A stretch of 7,920 bases of DNA, taken from the NCBI GenBank assembly GCA_959606905.1, contig CAUHML010000150.1:1-7920 (forward strand), read 5' to 3'. Position numbers and translations under genes: made by a program. Positions 1 to 7,494 of this stretch are shown here, piece by piece. The notes under the pieces were generated by a model. The model searched no databases. It had not been told where the DNA came from and saw only the letters and a program-made list of their open reading frames with translations. Positions within the stretch are counted from its first letter, which is position 1. Every line of letters begins with the position of its first letter. The DNA comes from an uncultured Bacteroides sp. (GTDB lineage Bacteria > Bacteroidota > Bacteroidia > Bacteroidales > Bacteroidaceae).

Positions 1-5
1 TGATG

Positions 6-36
6 CAAAAATAAGAATTTTAACGCAATCCCCCAA
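6..36 (-). promoter_or_regulatory. Candidate outward-facing Bacteroides promoter at left edge
   Basis: Read on the minus strand, TATTTTTG at 13-6 matches the Bacteroides -7 consensus TAnnTTTG. A TTG (CTTG) at 36-34 sits 20 bp upstream, near the expected -33 spacing. The promoter would fire leftward, so any gene it drives lies outside the window. It starts beyond the tRNA-Arg terminator, which fits a new transcription unit. The short AT-rich motif can arise by chance, so this is a moderate call. Confidence 0.45.
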
Positions 37-84
37 GGTTTCAGACTGAGCCGGAAAAGGCCGATTTCTTCGATGAAATGGGGG

Positions 85-120
85 AAAAAATAAAATCCTC
101 CACATAAAATGCAGAGGATT
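85..120 (-). terminator. Intrinsic terminator of the tRNA-Arg transcript
   Basis: On the minus strand a near-perfect hairpin of 11-12 bp (94-120) has arms AATCCTC and GAGGATT, continued inward by TGCAT/ATGTG pairs including G-U wobbles. It closes on a loop of 3-5 nt. The run TTATTTTTT follows at once (93-85). It lies only a few bases past the tRNA 3' end, so it ends the tRNA unit and probably any read-through from the patatin gene upstream. Confidence 0.88.
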
Positions 121-123
121 AAG

Positions 124-197
124 TGATCGCGACAGGATTCAAACCTGTAACCGGCTGATCCGTAGTCAGCTACTCTATTCAGTTGAGCTACGCGACC
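124..197 (-). tRNA. tRNA-Arg (anticodon ACG)
   Basis: A complete 74-nt cloverleaf is visible on the minus strand. The acceptor stem is GGTCGCG/CGCGATC with one G-U pair. The D stem is GCTC/GAGT, the anticodon stem is GCTGA/TCAGC, and the loop is CTACGGA with anticodon ACG at 163-161. The variable loop is CGGTT, the T stem is ACAGG/CCTGT, the T loop is TTTGAAT, and the discriminator is A73. The bases after A73 are CTT, so CCA is not encoded and must be added after transcription. A34 would normally be converted to inosine by TadA so that CGU, CGC and CGA can be read. The D loop has G18 followed by A19 rather than GG, and the T loop has T56 rather than C56. These two changes compensate each other as an A19-U56 tertiary pair. 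A15-U48 and G18-U55 are intact, so the gene looks functional. It has its own promoter and terminator. Confidence 0.97.
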
Positions 198-218
198 ATT
201 GTTTCGTTTTAACGGGTG

Positions 219-248
219 CAAAGATACGTACTTTTCCCGAATTAGCAA
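219..248 (-). promoter_or_regulatory. Promoter of tRNA-Arg
   Basis: On the minus strand TATCTTTG at 226-219 matches the -7 consensus TAnnTTTG exactly. A CTTG/TTG -33 element at 248-246 lies 19 bp upstream, the spacing typical of Bacteroides primary-sigma promoters. Transcription would start near 212, giving a leader of about 15 nt before the tRNA. The promoter lies between the patatin stop codon and the tRNA. Confidence 0.75.
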
Positions 249-276
249 GCATTTCAACGACTTTTTTGTAGAAAAT

Positions 277-2574
277 TTATTCAATGAATCGGTAATTGAA
301 TAGTTGCCAACCAATACTCAGTCCGACATTCCACTCTCTTTTCGGTGAGCTATAATGATTTACATATGCCGAGATGTCTCCGAATGGTAATTGACACACA
401 ACAGATATTTCTCCTAAATATTCGAATTTAGAGAAGGCTTTTCCATAATATGCCTTATTCAATGAATTTCTTTCAATCGGATAAATGGGCATAAAACCAT
501 AAAATTCTCCTCGAAGATGAAACATCTGGTTTAAACGATAGATAGGCCGGATACCGGCACCAACAAACTGGTTGGCACGAAATGCTTCATTATAAGTGAG
601 CTTACTATGCTGTGTGGGAGAAAATTCACCAGCCTGCATCATTGTTGCAGTATAGTTCTCTGAAAAATTCTTAGAGGCATATAATGCTTTCAAATACCAC
701 CCTAACACCCAATGTTCACTCATATTGTGGTATTTCTCTTTCATATAGGATAATTGCAACCAGGAGTGGTGCTCCTTATTATTATTTCCAGTAGCACCTT
801 CTCCCGGATAGAATCGCTCTCTTCCAATGAAAATTTGGGCAATGAGGGCTTCTCTATAACCACGTGTCGGGTATTGTCGTGAGTTTAATGTGCTTCCGTT
901 AAAACTGATAGAACCACCAAACAAATCGTAGCGACTTTTATCAAACTTATCGTTTCCAAAGTCTATTACACTTTTCTGAAAATATTTATCTTCTATCCTT
1001 GCAATCCCTATTCCAAACTCTGCCCGTTTGCTTGAAAGAAATGGCAGGCCTACTTGTAGCTTTAGGAATCGTTCATCCTTTTGGTTAAATGCCGGTTTGT
1101 CATTTCTGGAGAAAAGTTTATCCTTCTTGAAATAGTCGAAAGTACTGATAGATGCGATGAAGCGATATGAAGTAGGTATAGCAGTAGAAAAGTCTATTTT
1201 AGCCATAAACTGGGCATTATTGTATACCTTTCCAAGTTGGCCGTCAAAAACAAATTCCTTGGCATAGTAATTTAAATCCTGATAACTGAGCCCCAGATAA
1301 ATCTGATTGGAATTAGATGTGGATATATTACCTCCTAATCTTACGGCAAAATTATTTTCCAATTTGACTTTCAGATGCAAATCGTAAGTATCATCTTCCG
1401 GATTATAGATAGCGTGTGGAATAATTTCGGAAATCATATTATCCGAAAGTAGACGGAAATACCCTTGTTTCAAGTCTTCGTAGCTGAATTCTTTGTTATC
1501 TGATTTATGAAATTCTTTTTTTATGTATGCTTGCTGTTGTGTGTTGGCACCGTCAATAATGATATTCTTGAATCGTAATTCAGGATAATTACTTCGGTAG
1601 ACCATTCTTCTTAGACGTATATTATCAAGATTTACGCGTCGATGTATGCGGCTTTTTATCGAATCCATCATACTGATAGTCCGATTATAACCTATATCAT
1701 GTAATTCGTCAACACGTTGAAAATCCATAAGACCAACATTATCATACTTAAATGTCATCAAAATCCCCATTGAATCCGGAATAGAGTAGTCAGTTTTCTG
1801 CATTACCATATTTTCAATCTGGCTCATGAGATCATTTTCTTTAGGTTTAGTGGGATTAGCCGAAACGACACTTCCGATAATAATATCCGGATGAAAATCG
1901 TTCTTCATGACATCTGTCGGAAAATTATTATAAATTCCCCCATCATAGGCTAATACGTTATCAATCTCGATGGGCTTGAACATGAACGGAAAACTCATTG
2001 ATGCTCTGACAGCATCTCCTAAATCGCCTTCTTTCATGATTAATTGCTTCTTATTGTATACGTCGGAGGCAATACAGCGAAAAGGAACAAAGAGTTTGTC
2101 GAAATCACCTTTACATGCTGCAGTGGCACGTGCGTACAGATCAACGAAAACTAGATTCATTTGAATTGGATTTACGACGCTAGTGGGCAGGAATTGAGGT
2201 TTCAAACTTTTTAGAGAATCTCTAAAGGAGAAACGAATATTGAAGAACTCAGGAGTAGGAAGATTCTTTTTAAAGTGATATACATATTTCTCTTCTACTT
2301 CTCCGGAATACCATCTTTTAAAGTCTTCTGACTTTAAAAGTTCTACCATGTCATCAGGAGAATATCCCATAGCATACAGAGAACCGATTATGGCCCCCAT
2401 GGAGGTACCTGCAATATAATCGATAGGGATATTATTTTCTTCCAGAGCACGAATAATACCAATGTGTGTCAATCCTTTAGCACCGCCTCCACTTAATACA
2501 AGACCTACTTTTTGGGCATAGATAGCTGGTACGATTAGCCATAAAGTAATAAACACAAGAAGAATTTTTCTCAT
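277..2574 (-). CDS. Exported patatin-like phospholipase with POTRA and Omp85-type barrel (type Vd autotransporter-like)
   Basis: Predicted 765-residue outer-membrane lipase. The ATG at 2574 is chosen because it begins a clear signal peptide (MRKILLVFITLWLIVPAIYAQ). The open frame continues 18 codons further to 2628, but those codons lie at or above the likely transcription start and would place charged sequence before the signal. The patatin domain spans roughly residues 23-230. It has the oxyanion loop GGGAKG (29-34), nucleophile elbow GTSMG with Ser58, and the catalytic DGG with Asp211, so the Ser-Asp dyad is complete. A POTRA-like segment follows at about 333-404, then a beta-rich region to the C-terminus that resembles the BamA/Omp85 (D15) barrel. 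This order matches the PlpD/FplA family of type Vd autotransporters. The substrate is probably a phospholipid acyl ester; whether the lipase faces the surface or the periplasm cannot be read from sequence. The last residues (RFIE) lack the common terminal aromatic. No terminator is visible before the tRNA-Arg. Confidence 0.92.
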   Translation of the reverse strand: MRKILLVFITLWLIVPAIYAQKVGLVLSGGGAKGLTHIGIIRALEENNIPIDYIAGTSMGAIIGSLYAMGYSPDDMVELLKSEDFKRWYSGEVEEKYVYHFKKNLPTPEFFNIRFSFRDSLKSLKPQFLPTSVVNPIQMNLVFVDLYARATAACKGDFDKLFVPFRCIASDVYNKKQLIMKEGDLGDAVRASMSFPFMFKPIEIDNVLAYDGGIYNNFPTDVMKNDFHPDIIIGSVVSANPTKPKENDLMSQIENMVMQKTDYSIPDSMGILMTFKYDNVGLMDFQRVDELHDIGYNRTISMMDSIKSRIHRRVNLDNIRLRRMVYRSNYPELRFKNIIIDGANTQQQAYIKKEFHKSDNKEFSYEDLKQGYFRLLSDNMISEIIPHAIYNPEDDTYDLHLKVKLENNFAVRLGGNISTSNSNQIYLGLSYQDLNYYAKEFVFDGQLGKVYNNAQFMAKIDFSTAIPTSYRFIASISTFDYFKKDKLFSRNDKPAFNQKDERFLKLQVGLPFLSSKRAEFGIGIARIEDKYFQKSVIDFGNDKFDKSRYDLFGGSISFNGSTLNSRQYPTRGYREALIAQIFIGRERFYPGEGATGNNNKEHHSWLQLSYMKEKYHNMSEHWVLGWYLKALYASKNFSENYTATMMQAGEFSPTQHSKLTYNEAFRANQFVGAGIRPIYRLNQMFHLRGEFYGFMPIYPIERNSLNKAYYGKAFSKFEYLGEISVVCQLPFGDISAYVNHYSSPKREWNVGLSIGWQLFNYRFIE

Positions 2575-2615
2575 AACCCAAATCAAACAGTTGAACTTTT
2601 GTCTTTTTAAACGTT

Positions 2616-2623
2616 CAAATATA
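2616..2623 (-). promoter_or_regulatory. -7 element for the patatin-barrel gene
   Basis: The minus strand carries TATATTTG, an exact match to TAnnTTTG. No TTG occurs 19-21 bp upstream, so the -33 part is missing or degenerate. Transcription would begin near 2609, leaving an A-rich leader of about 35 nt before the ATG at 2574. This position excludes translation from the upstream in-frame ATG at 2628 and so helps decide the start. It lies downstream of the htpG terminator, consistent with an independent unit. Confidence 0.6.
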
Positions 2624-2670
2624 TACAATACTTTTCAATTAATCGATATTTTATCAACCGTTTTAAATCG

Positions 2671-2711
2671 AAAAAGAGCATTACGACGTGTTTTAACGTC
2701 GAATACTCTTT
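2671..2711 (-). terminator. Intrinsic terminator of htpG
   Basis: On the minus strand a long hairpin (2711-2673) pairs AAAGAGTATTCGACG with CGTCGTAATGCTCTTT, about 15 bp with one G-U pair and one bulged base, over an A-rich loop. The arm runs into TTTTT (2675-2671). It starts about 30 bases past the htpG stop codon and separates htpG from the patatin gene's promoter. Confidence 0.85.
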
Positions 2712-2743
2712 CCTGAAGTTATATAATGGATAAAGGGGCGATA

Positions 2744-4789
2744 TTAAATCAGCTCGATACTACGCTTTACGAAGTTATTCAAAGCTTCACCTTTCAACAT
2801 ATTGTTTTGCAACAAAGCCAAATCAATAAGTTGACGAATCACTTTATTATTGCTGGCATAACCAACAAAAATAGCTTCTTTTTTACTTTTCAGATCATCC
2901 CATTTCTTATCCAAATCATTCAATTCGTCTTTTTCAGAGGTTGGGATATCTTCGTCCTTTTTGCCTTTTTGTTTATCTTTCAACTCATTACGTTGTTTAT
3001 TGACAGCATCCATTTCCGACTGTACTGGGGCAACTTCTGCCTGGCAAGCACTTTCTTCTTCATTAAGCACTTCTTTTATTAACTTATGATCTGAATTCAA
3101 TATCAAGTTGAACATATCAGGCATTTCTCCATAAAAACTCATTCCAGCCTGAATATTTGCCATTTCTTTCATACGGCGCATATATTCACTTTGGGTAATC
3201 ATTACTGGAGCTGTGTTTTCTCCTAACGCTTGTGTCATAACGTTGAATTCAACCTTATCCATTTTAGGTAATTGACTCTTAAAGGCGATTGTAATAGCAT
3301 CTTGTTTGCCTGCTTCCAATACTTCGCTTTTTCTATCTTCTTTTACAATAAGATTGTCAACAACATCACTATCCACACGGGTAAAACGAGATTTCTCGAA
3401 TTTTTGTTCCAACATGCTTACCATAGCTACATCTAATTGACCATCCATCAACAAAACATCATAGCCTTTATTGGTAGCTGCCTCTATATAACTATATTGT
3501 TCATCCTTATTATTAGCATATAAATAAATCAGATTTCCGTCTTTGTCTGTCTGATTATCTTTAATCAAAGTTTGGTATTCTTCAAATGTGTAATGTTTAC
3601 TATCCGTATCGGTGAAAAGGGCGAATTTCTGCGCTTTCTCGTAAAAATCCTCTTGAGTCAGCATACCATAATTGATAAATATTTTCAAATCATTCCACTT
3701 GTCTTCAAACTGTTTGCGGTCATTCTTAAAGATAGATTGCAAACGGTCGGAAACTTTCTTCGTGATATATGTTGATATCTTCTTCACATTCGAATCGCTT
3801 TGCAAATATGAACGGGAAACATTCAATGGTATATCCGGAGAATCTATGACCCCATGCAATAAAGTTAAAAAGTCCGGTACAATGCCTTCAACTGAATCTG
3901 TCACATACACCTGGTTGCAATATAATTGAATTTTATTCTTGTTCAGTTCAATATTACTTTTTACTTTAGGGAAATAGAGGATACCCGTTAAATGGAATGG
4001 ATAATCCACATTCAGATGAATCCAGAAAAGTGGTTCATCAGACATCGGATACAACTTACTATAAAACGATTTGTAGTCCTCATCCGAAAGTTCACTTGGT
4101 TTGCGTGTCCACAAAGGAGTAGTATCATTAATGATATTATCTTCGGCTGTTTCTACTTGTTTGCCATCTTTCCATTCTTTTTTCTTTCCAAAGGCAATAG
4201 GAACAGGAAGGAAACTGCAATATTTTTTCAAAAGCTCAGATATACGGGATTCTTCAAGAAACTCTTTGCAGTCATCATCAATGTATAAGATGATATCTGA
4301 ACCACGACCTGCTTTATCTACTTCTTCAATAGTAAATTCTGGGCTACCATCACAAGTCCATTTTACAGCTTGTGCACCATCTCTATACGATTTGGTGATG
4401 ATTTCAACTTTCTTGGCGACCATAAATGCTGAATAGAACCCAAGTCCGAAATGACCGATAATAGCATTTGCATCATTCTTGTATTTTTCCAGGAAGTCAT
4501 TAGCTCCTGAGAATGCGATTTGATTAATGTATTTTTCGATTTCTTCTGCAGTCAGACCAATACCGTGATCGGAGATAGTAATGGTGTCTTTACCTAATTC
4601 AACATGAATAGTCAAATCGCCTAGTTCACCTTTAAATTCACCAATAGAAGCGAGTGTATTTAGCTTCTGAGTGGCATCTACTGCATTGGATACTAATTCA
4701 CGAAGAAAAATTTCATGGTCACTGTACAAAAACTTTTTGATGATAGGGAAAATGTTTTCTGTTGTAACCCCAATATTACCTTTTTGCAT
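2744..4789 (-). CDS. htpG: Molecular chaperone HtpG (bacterial Hsp90)
   Basis: This 681-residue cytosolic ATP-dependent chaperone is a homodimer that remodels client proteins, often with DnaK. The N-terminal GHKL ATPase domain shows LRELVSNAVDAT with Glu31 and Asn35 (the catalytic Glu and Mg-binding Asn positions), DHGIG (74-78), and the glycine-rich GHFGLGFYS (112-120). The middle domain contains the conserved IPLNVSR with Arg326, the ATP-contacting arginine. The C-terminal dimerisation domain ends in helices around DLALLQNN and NNFVKRS. The protein is about 57 residues longer than E. coli HtpG (624). The excess maps to a Lys/Glu/Asp-rich, coiled-coil-like insertion at about 580-645 in the C-terminal domain. 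The lid motif reads IAFSGA (91-96) where E. coli and yeast have IAKSGT. The ATG at 4789 fits the family N-terminus exactly; no Shine-Dalgarno is visible, only an AT-rich leader. No good TAnnTTTG promoter is visible in the 136-bp gap to clpC. Confidence 0.97.
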   Translation of the reverse strand: MQKGNIGVTTENIFPIIKKFLYSDHEIFLRELVSNAVDATQKLNTLASIGEFKGELGDLTIHVELGKDTITISDHGIGLTAEEIEKYINQIAFSGANDFLEKYKNDANAIIGHFGLGFYSAFMVAKKVEIITKSYRDGAQAVKWTCDGSPEFTIEEVDKAGRGSDIILYIDDDCKEFLEESRISELLKKYCSFLPVPIAFGKKKEWKDGKQVETAEDNIINDTTPLWTRKPSELSDEDYKSFYSKLYPMSDEPLFWIHLNVDYPFHLTGILYFPKVKSNIELNKNKIQLYCNQVYVTDSVEGIVPDFLTLLHGVIDSPDIPLNVSRSYLQSDSNVKKISTYITKKVSDRLQSIFKNDRKQFEDKWNDLKIFINYGMLTQEDFYEKAQKFALFTDTDSKHYTFEEYQTLIKDNQTDKDGNLIYLYANNKDEQYSYIEAATNKGYDVLLMDGQLDVAMVSMLEQKFEKSRFTRVDSDVVDNLIVKEDRKSEVLEAGKQDAITIAFKSQLPKMDKVEFNVMTQALGENTAPVMITQSEYMRRMKEMANIQAGMSFYGEMPDMFNLILNSDHKLIKEVLNEEESACQAEVAPVQSEMDAVNKQRNELKDKQKGKKDEDIPTSEKDELNDLDKKWDDLKSKKEAIFVGYASNNKVIRQLIDLALLQNNMLKGEALNNFVKRSIELI

Positions 4790-4855
4790 AATACGTATAT
4801 TTTTTAATTTATCTATTTGATTGATTTTAGTTGATATATTTGTTCAGATAAACAC
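4790..4855 (-). promoter_or_regulatory. AT-rich htpG leader without a recognisable primary-sigma promoter
   Basis: This short stretch separates the clpC terminator from the htpG ATG. It is almost all A and T and must hold the htpG promoter and leader if htpG is transcribed on its own. No TAnnTTTG match occurs on the minus strand. The nearest candidate, TATCTG around 4850-4845, has two mismatches to the -7 consensus. There is no purine-rich ribosome binding site before the ATG. Confidence 0.35.
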
Positions 4856-4885
4856 AAAAAAAATGCCAGACCCTAAGGTCTGACA
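4856..4885 (-). terminator. Intrinsic terminator of clpC
   Basis: On the minus strand TGTCAGACC (4885-4877) pairs with GGTCTGGCA (4872-4864) as a 9-bp stem with one G-U pair and a TTAG loop. Eight T residues follow directly (4863-4856). This is a textbook intrinsic terminator about 40 bases past the clpC stop. An upstream ATGCCA (4894-4889) can also pair with TGGCAT (4868-4863), giving a competing, wider fold. Confidence 0.92.
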
Positions 4886-4925
4886 TTATGGCATATCTTA
4901 TGTGCCCTTATTGAAAATAAATCCT

Positions 4926-7460
4926 TTATTGAGGAGTAACGACTTTCATCTCCAAACCTCCTTTTTCTTCATTAAGAGAGACTTGAATTATATCTTTTTC
5001 TTTTAAAGAAGAAGATATGATAAGTTCAGATAATCCATCTTCCAAATATGTCTGAATTGCTCGCTTTAAAGGACGGGCACCATATTGTACGTCATACCCT
5101 TTTCCAGCAATAAATTCTTTCGCCTTATCATCAATAACAAGTTTATAACCAATAGCTTCGATTCTATCATACAATCCTTTCAGCTCAATATCAATAATCT
5201 TCGTAATAGCTTCCAAGGAAAGTTGGTCAAATGTTATGATTTCATCTACACGGTTGATAAATTCGGGCGCGAATGATTTATTCAAAGCTTTCTGTATGAC
5301 ACTTCGCGAAAATTCTTTGTCATCCAGACGGCTTTGTGTTGCAAATCCGACCCCGCGACCAAAATCTTTCAACTGACGAGTTCCAATATTGGAAGTCATG
5401 ATAATAACCGTATTTTTAAAATCTACCATTCTGCCATAACTGTCAGTTAGGCGACCTTCATCCATTACTTGAAGAAGGAGATTAAACACATCGGGATGTG
5501 CTTTCTCTATTTCATCAAGCAGGACGATAGAATATGGTTTACGACGCACTTTTTCTGTTAATTGTCCGCCTTCTTCATATCCTACATATCCCGGAGGTGC
5601 TCCAACCAGACGTGATACGGTAAACTTCTCCATATACTCACTCATATCTATACGAATCAACGCATCAGAAGAACCAAACATATATTTAGCTAATTCTTTG
5701 GCCAAATGAGTCTTACCAACTCCTGTCGGGCCTAAGAACATAAACGTACCAATCGGCTTGTTCGGATCTTTAAGCCCCACACGACTTCGGAGAATTGCTT
5801 TTACCAACTTTTCGATAGCGGTATCTTGTGCTATAACCTTAGACTGCAAGTCTTCTTTCATACCAGCAAGTTTGATTCCTTCTGCCTGCGCCATACGCTG
5901 CACAGGAATGCCTGACATCATTGATATAACATTGGCTATTTCTTCTGCATCGACAGTTTGCCTATTTTCTTTCAAGTTGGCTTCCCATTCTTTTTTCATC
6001 TCATCCAGTTGGGAGGAGAGCTCTTTTTCTTTATCGCGGAAACTGGCGGCGAGTTCGAAATTCTGTGATTTTACAGCTTCATTTTTCTTGCTCTTGGCTT
6101 CTTCTATTAACTTCTCTTGTTCTTCTATTTCTTTTGGAACATTGATATTCGTAAGATGTACACGTGAGCCTGCTTCGTCCAAAGCATCAATAGCCTTGTC
6201 GGGGAAATTACGGTCTGTAATGTAACGATCTGTCAACTTGACACAAGCTTCTAATGCCTCGTCTGTGTAGTACACATTGTGATGATCCTCGTACTTGTCT
6301 TTAATATTGCGTAATATTTGAAGAGTTTCTCCAGCAGTGGTAGGCTCTACCATTACTTTTTGAAAACGACGTTCCAAAGCACCATCCTTCTCAATATTTT
6401 TACGATATTCATCAAGGGTTGTAGCACCAATGCACTGTATTTCTCCTCTTGCCAATGCTGGTTTTAGCATATTCGCCGCATCCATAGAGCCTGCGGCAGA
6501 ACCTGCACCTACAATGGTATGAATCTCATCAATGAATAAAATCACATTAGGGTTTCTCTGTAATTCATTGAGAATAGAACGAATACGTTCTTCAAACTGT
6601 CCGCGGTATTTGGTCCCCGCGACGACAGCAGTCATATCAAGAGCTACCACCCGTTTATCAAAGAGAATCCGTGAAACTTTCTTCTGAATGATTCTTAGAG
6701 CAAGACCTTCAACAATAGCTGATTTACCTACGCCGGGTTCTCCGATCAGAATTGGATTATTCTTTTTACGACGGCTTAAAATCTGCGCCAGGCGTTCTAT
6801 TTCTCTTTCTCTGCCAACAACAGGATCCAACCGGCCTTCTTCTGCCGCTTTTGTCATATCAGTGCCGAAATTATCCAATACCGGCGTATCATTAGACGGC
6901 TTTTTTGAAGCGGTTTGCGCTTGTTGCTGATGTTCTTCGGCATTACCTCTGCCACCGGAGCGTGATGAAGACATTTCTTCTTCGTCATCATCGTCTTCAG
7001 TAAAACCCATACCGGAATTAATATCCGGTTGCAATGTAGCTTGTTCCAATACTTTCACGTAATTTACATTATTTGATTCAAGTACGGAAGCTGCCATATT
7101 GTTTTTCTCTCTTAAGATTGCCAACAAAACATGTTCTGTGTCAGCGATGTTACTTTTCATTCCACGTGCTTCTAATATACACATTTTTAATATTTTCGCC
7201 GCATCATTAGACAACGGCACCTCTGTATCGGGCAATAGCATATCATCAGCTTCTGCCTTCAACTGAGCTTCAATCTGCTGCTTTATCGCAGCTAAATTGG
7301 TGTTGAGTTTAGACAATATCTCGATAGCTTTTCCTTCACCGTCGCGGAGCATTCCCAGAAGCAGGTGTTCAGGGCCTATATACCTACTTCTCAATCGATT
7401 AGCTTCTTCTTTACTATAGACGATAATGTCGGAAACTCTTTGTGAGAATTGATTATTCAT
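4926..7460 (-). CDS. clpC: ATP-dependent Clp protease ATP-binding subunit ClpC
   Basis: This 844-residue class I Hsp100 AAA+ unfoldase is a hexameric ring that threads substrates into the ClpP peptidase in the cytosol. The double Clp N-domain repeat covers about 1-145. An acidic and Gln-rich linker (DDDDEEE at 156-162, QQQAQ near 178-182) follows. D1 has Walker A GEPGVGKS (240-247), Walker B with D311/E312, a KYR pore loop at 284-286 and ALERRF arginines at 364-365. The middle region at about 447-490 is a UVR-type helical motif, which separates ClpC from ClpA and ClpB. D2 has Walker A GPTGVGKT (577-584), Walker B with D649/E650, pore loop GYVG (624-627), and the ClpP-docking tripeptide VGF (704-706). 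The linker makes it somewhat longer than B. subtilis ClpC (about 810). The ATG at 7460 follows AAGGAAGAAGT, an unusually purine-rich leader for this group. No ctsR, mcsA or mcsB neighbours are present, so the Firmicutes-style control operon is absent here. Confidence 0.97.
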   Translation of the reverse strand: MNNQFSQRVSDIIVYSKEEANRLRSRYIGPEHLLLGMLRDGEGKAIEILSKLNTNLAAIKQQIEAQLKAEADDMLLPDTEVPLSNDAAKILKMCILEARGMKSNIADTEHVLLAILREKNNMAASVLESNNVNYVKVLEQATLQPDINSGMGFTEDDDDEEEMSSSRSGGRGNAEEHQQQAQTASKKPSNDTPVLDNFGTDMTKAAEEGRLDPVVGREREIERLAQILSRRKKNNPILIGEPGVGKSAIVEGLALRIIQKKVSRILFDKRVVALDMTAVVAGTKYRGQFEERIRSILNELQRNPNVILFIDEIHTIVGAGSAAGSMDAANMLKPALARGEIQCIGATTLDEYRKNIEKDGALERRFQKVMVEPTTAGETLQILRNIKDKYEDHHNVYYTDEALEACVKLTDRYITDRNFPDKAIDALDEAGSRVHLTNINVPKEIEEQEKLIEEAKSKKNEAVKSQNFELAASFRDKEKELSSQLDEMKKEWEANLKENRQTVDAEEIANVISMMSGIPVQRMAQAEGIKLAGMKEDLQSKVIAQDTAIEKLVKAILRSRVGLKDPNKPIGTFMFLGPTGVGKTHLAKELAKYMFGSSDALIRIDMSEYMEKFTVSRLVGAPPGYVGYEEGGQLTEKVRRKPYSIVLLDEIEKAHPDVFNLLLQVMDEGRLTDSYGRMVDFKNTVIIMTSNIGTRQLKDFGRGVGFATQSRLDDKEFSRSVIQKALNKSFAPEFINRVDEIITFDQLSLEAITKIIDIELKGLYDRIEAIGYKLVIDDKAKEFIAGKGYDVQYGARPLKRAIQTYLEDGLSELIISSSLKEKDIIQVSLNEEKGGLEMKVVTPQ

Positions 7461-7494
7461 ACTTCTTCCTTTTCTTCTAAGGGTTATTTACTGG

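Noticed and set aside
85..200. Integration (att) site or mobile-element edge at the tRNA-Arg 3' end
   Set aside because: tRNA genes are common integration targets, but no repeated copy of the tRNA 3' end and no integrase occur in the window.
2575..2628. Upstream extension MYIFERLKRQ... as the true N-terminus of the patatin protein
   Set aside because: It overlaps the -7 promoter element and displaces a clean signal peptide, so the ATG at 2574 is preferred.
2726..3082. Plus-strand 118-codon frame rich in Phe, opposite the htpG 3' end
   Set aside because: The hydrophobic appearance comes from reading Lys/Glu-rich coiled-coil codons backwards. No membrane-protein family resemblance or regulatory signals are visible.
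3992..4436. Overlapping plus-strand frames opposite the htpG N-terminal and middle domains
   Set aside because: They are antisense shadows of a highly conserved chaperone gene and overlap each other in different frames.
5758..6225. Plus-strand open frame of 155 codons opposite clpC
   Set aside because: It lies wholly antisense to the conserved D2 and UVR coding region, has a Ser/Phe/Cys-rich composition typical of reverse-frame translation, and has no promoter or ribosome binding site.
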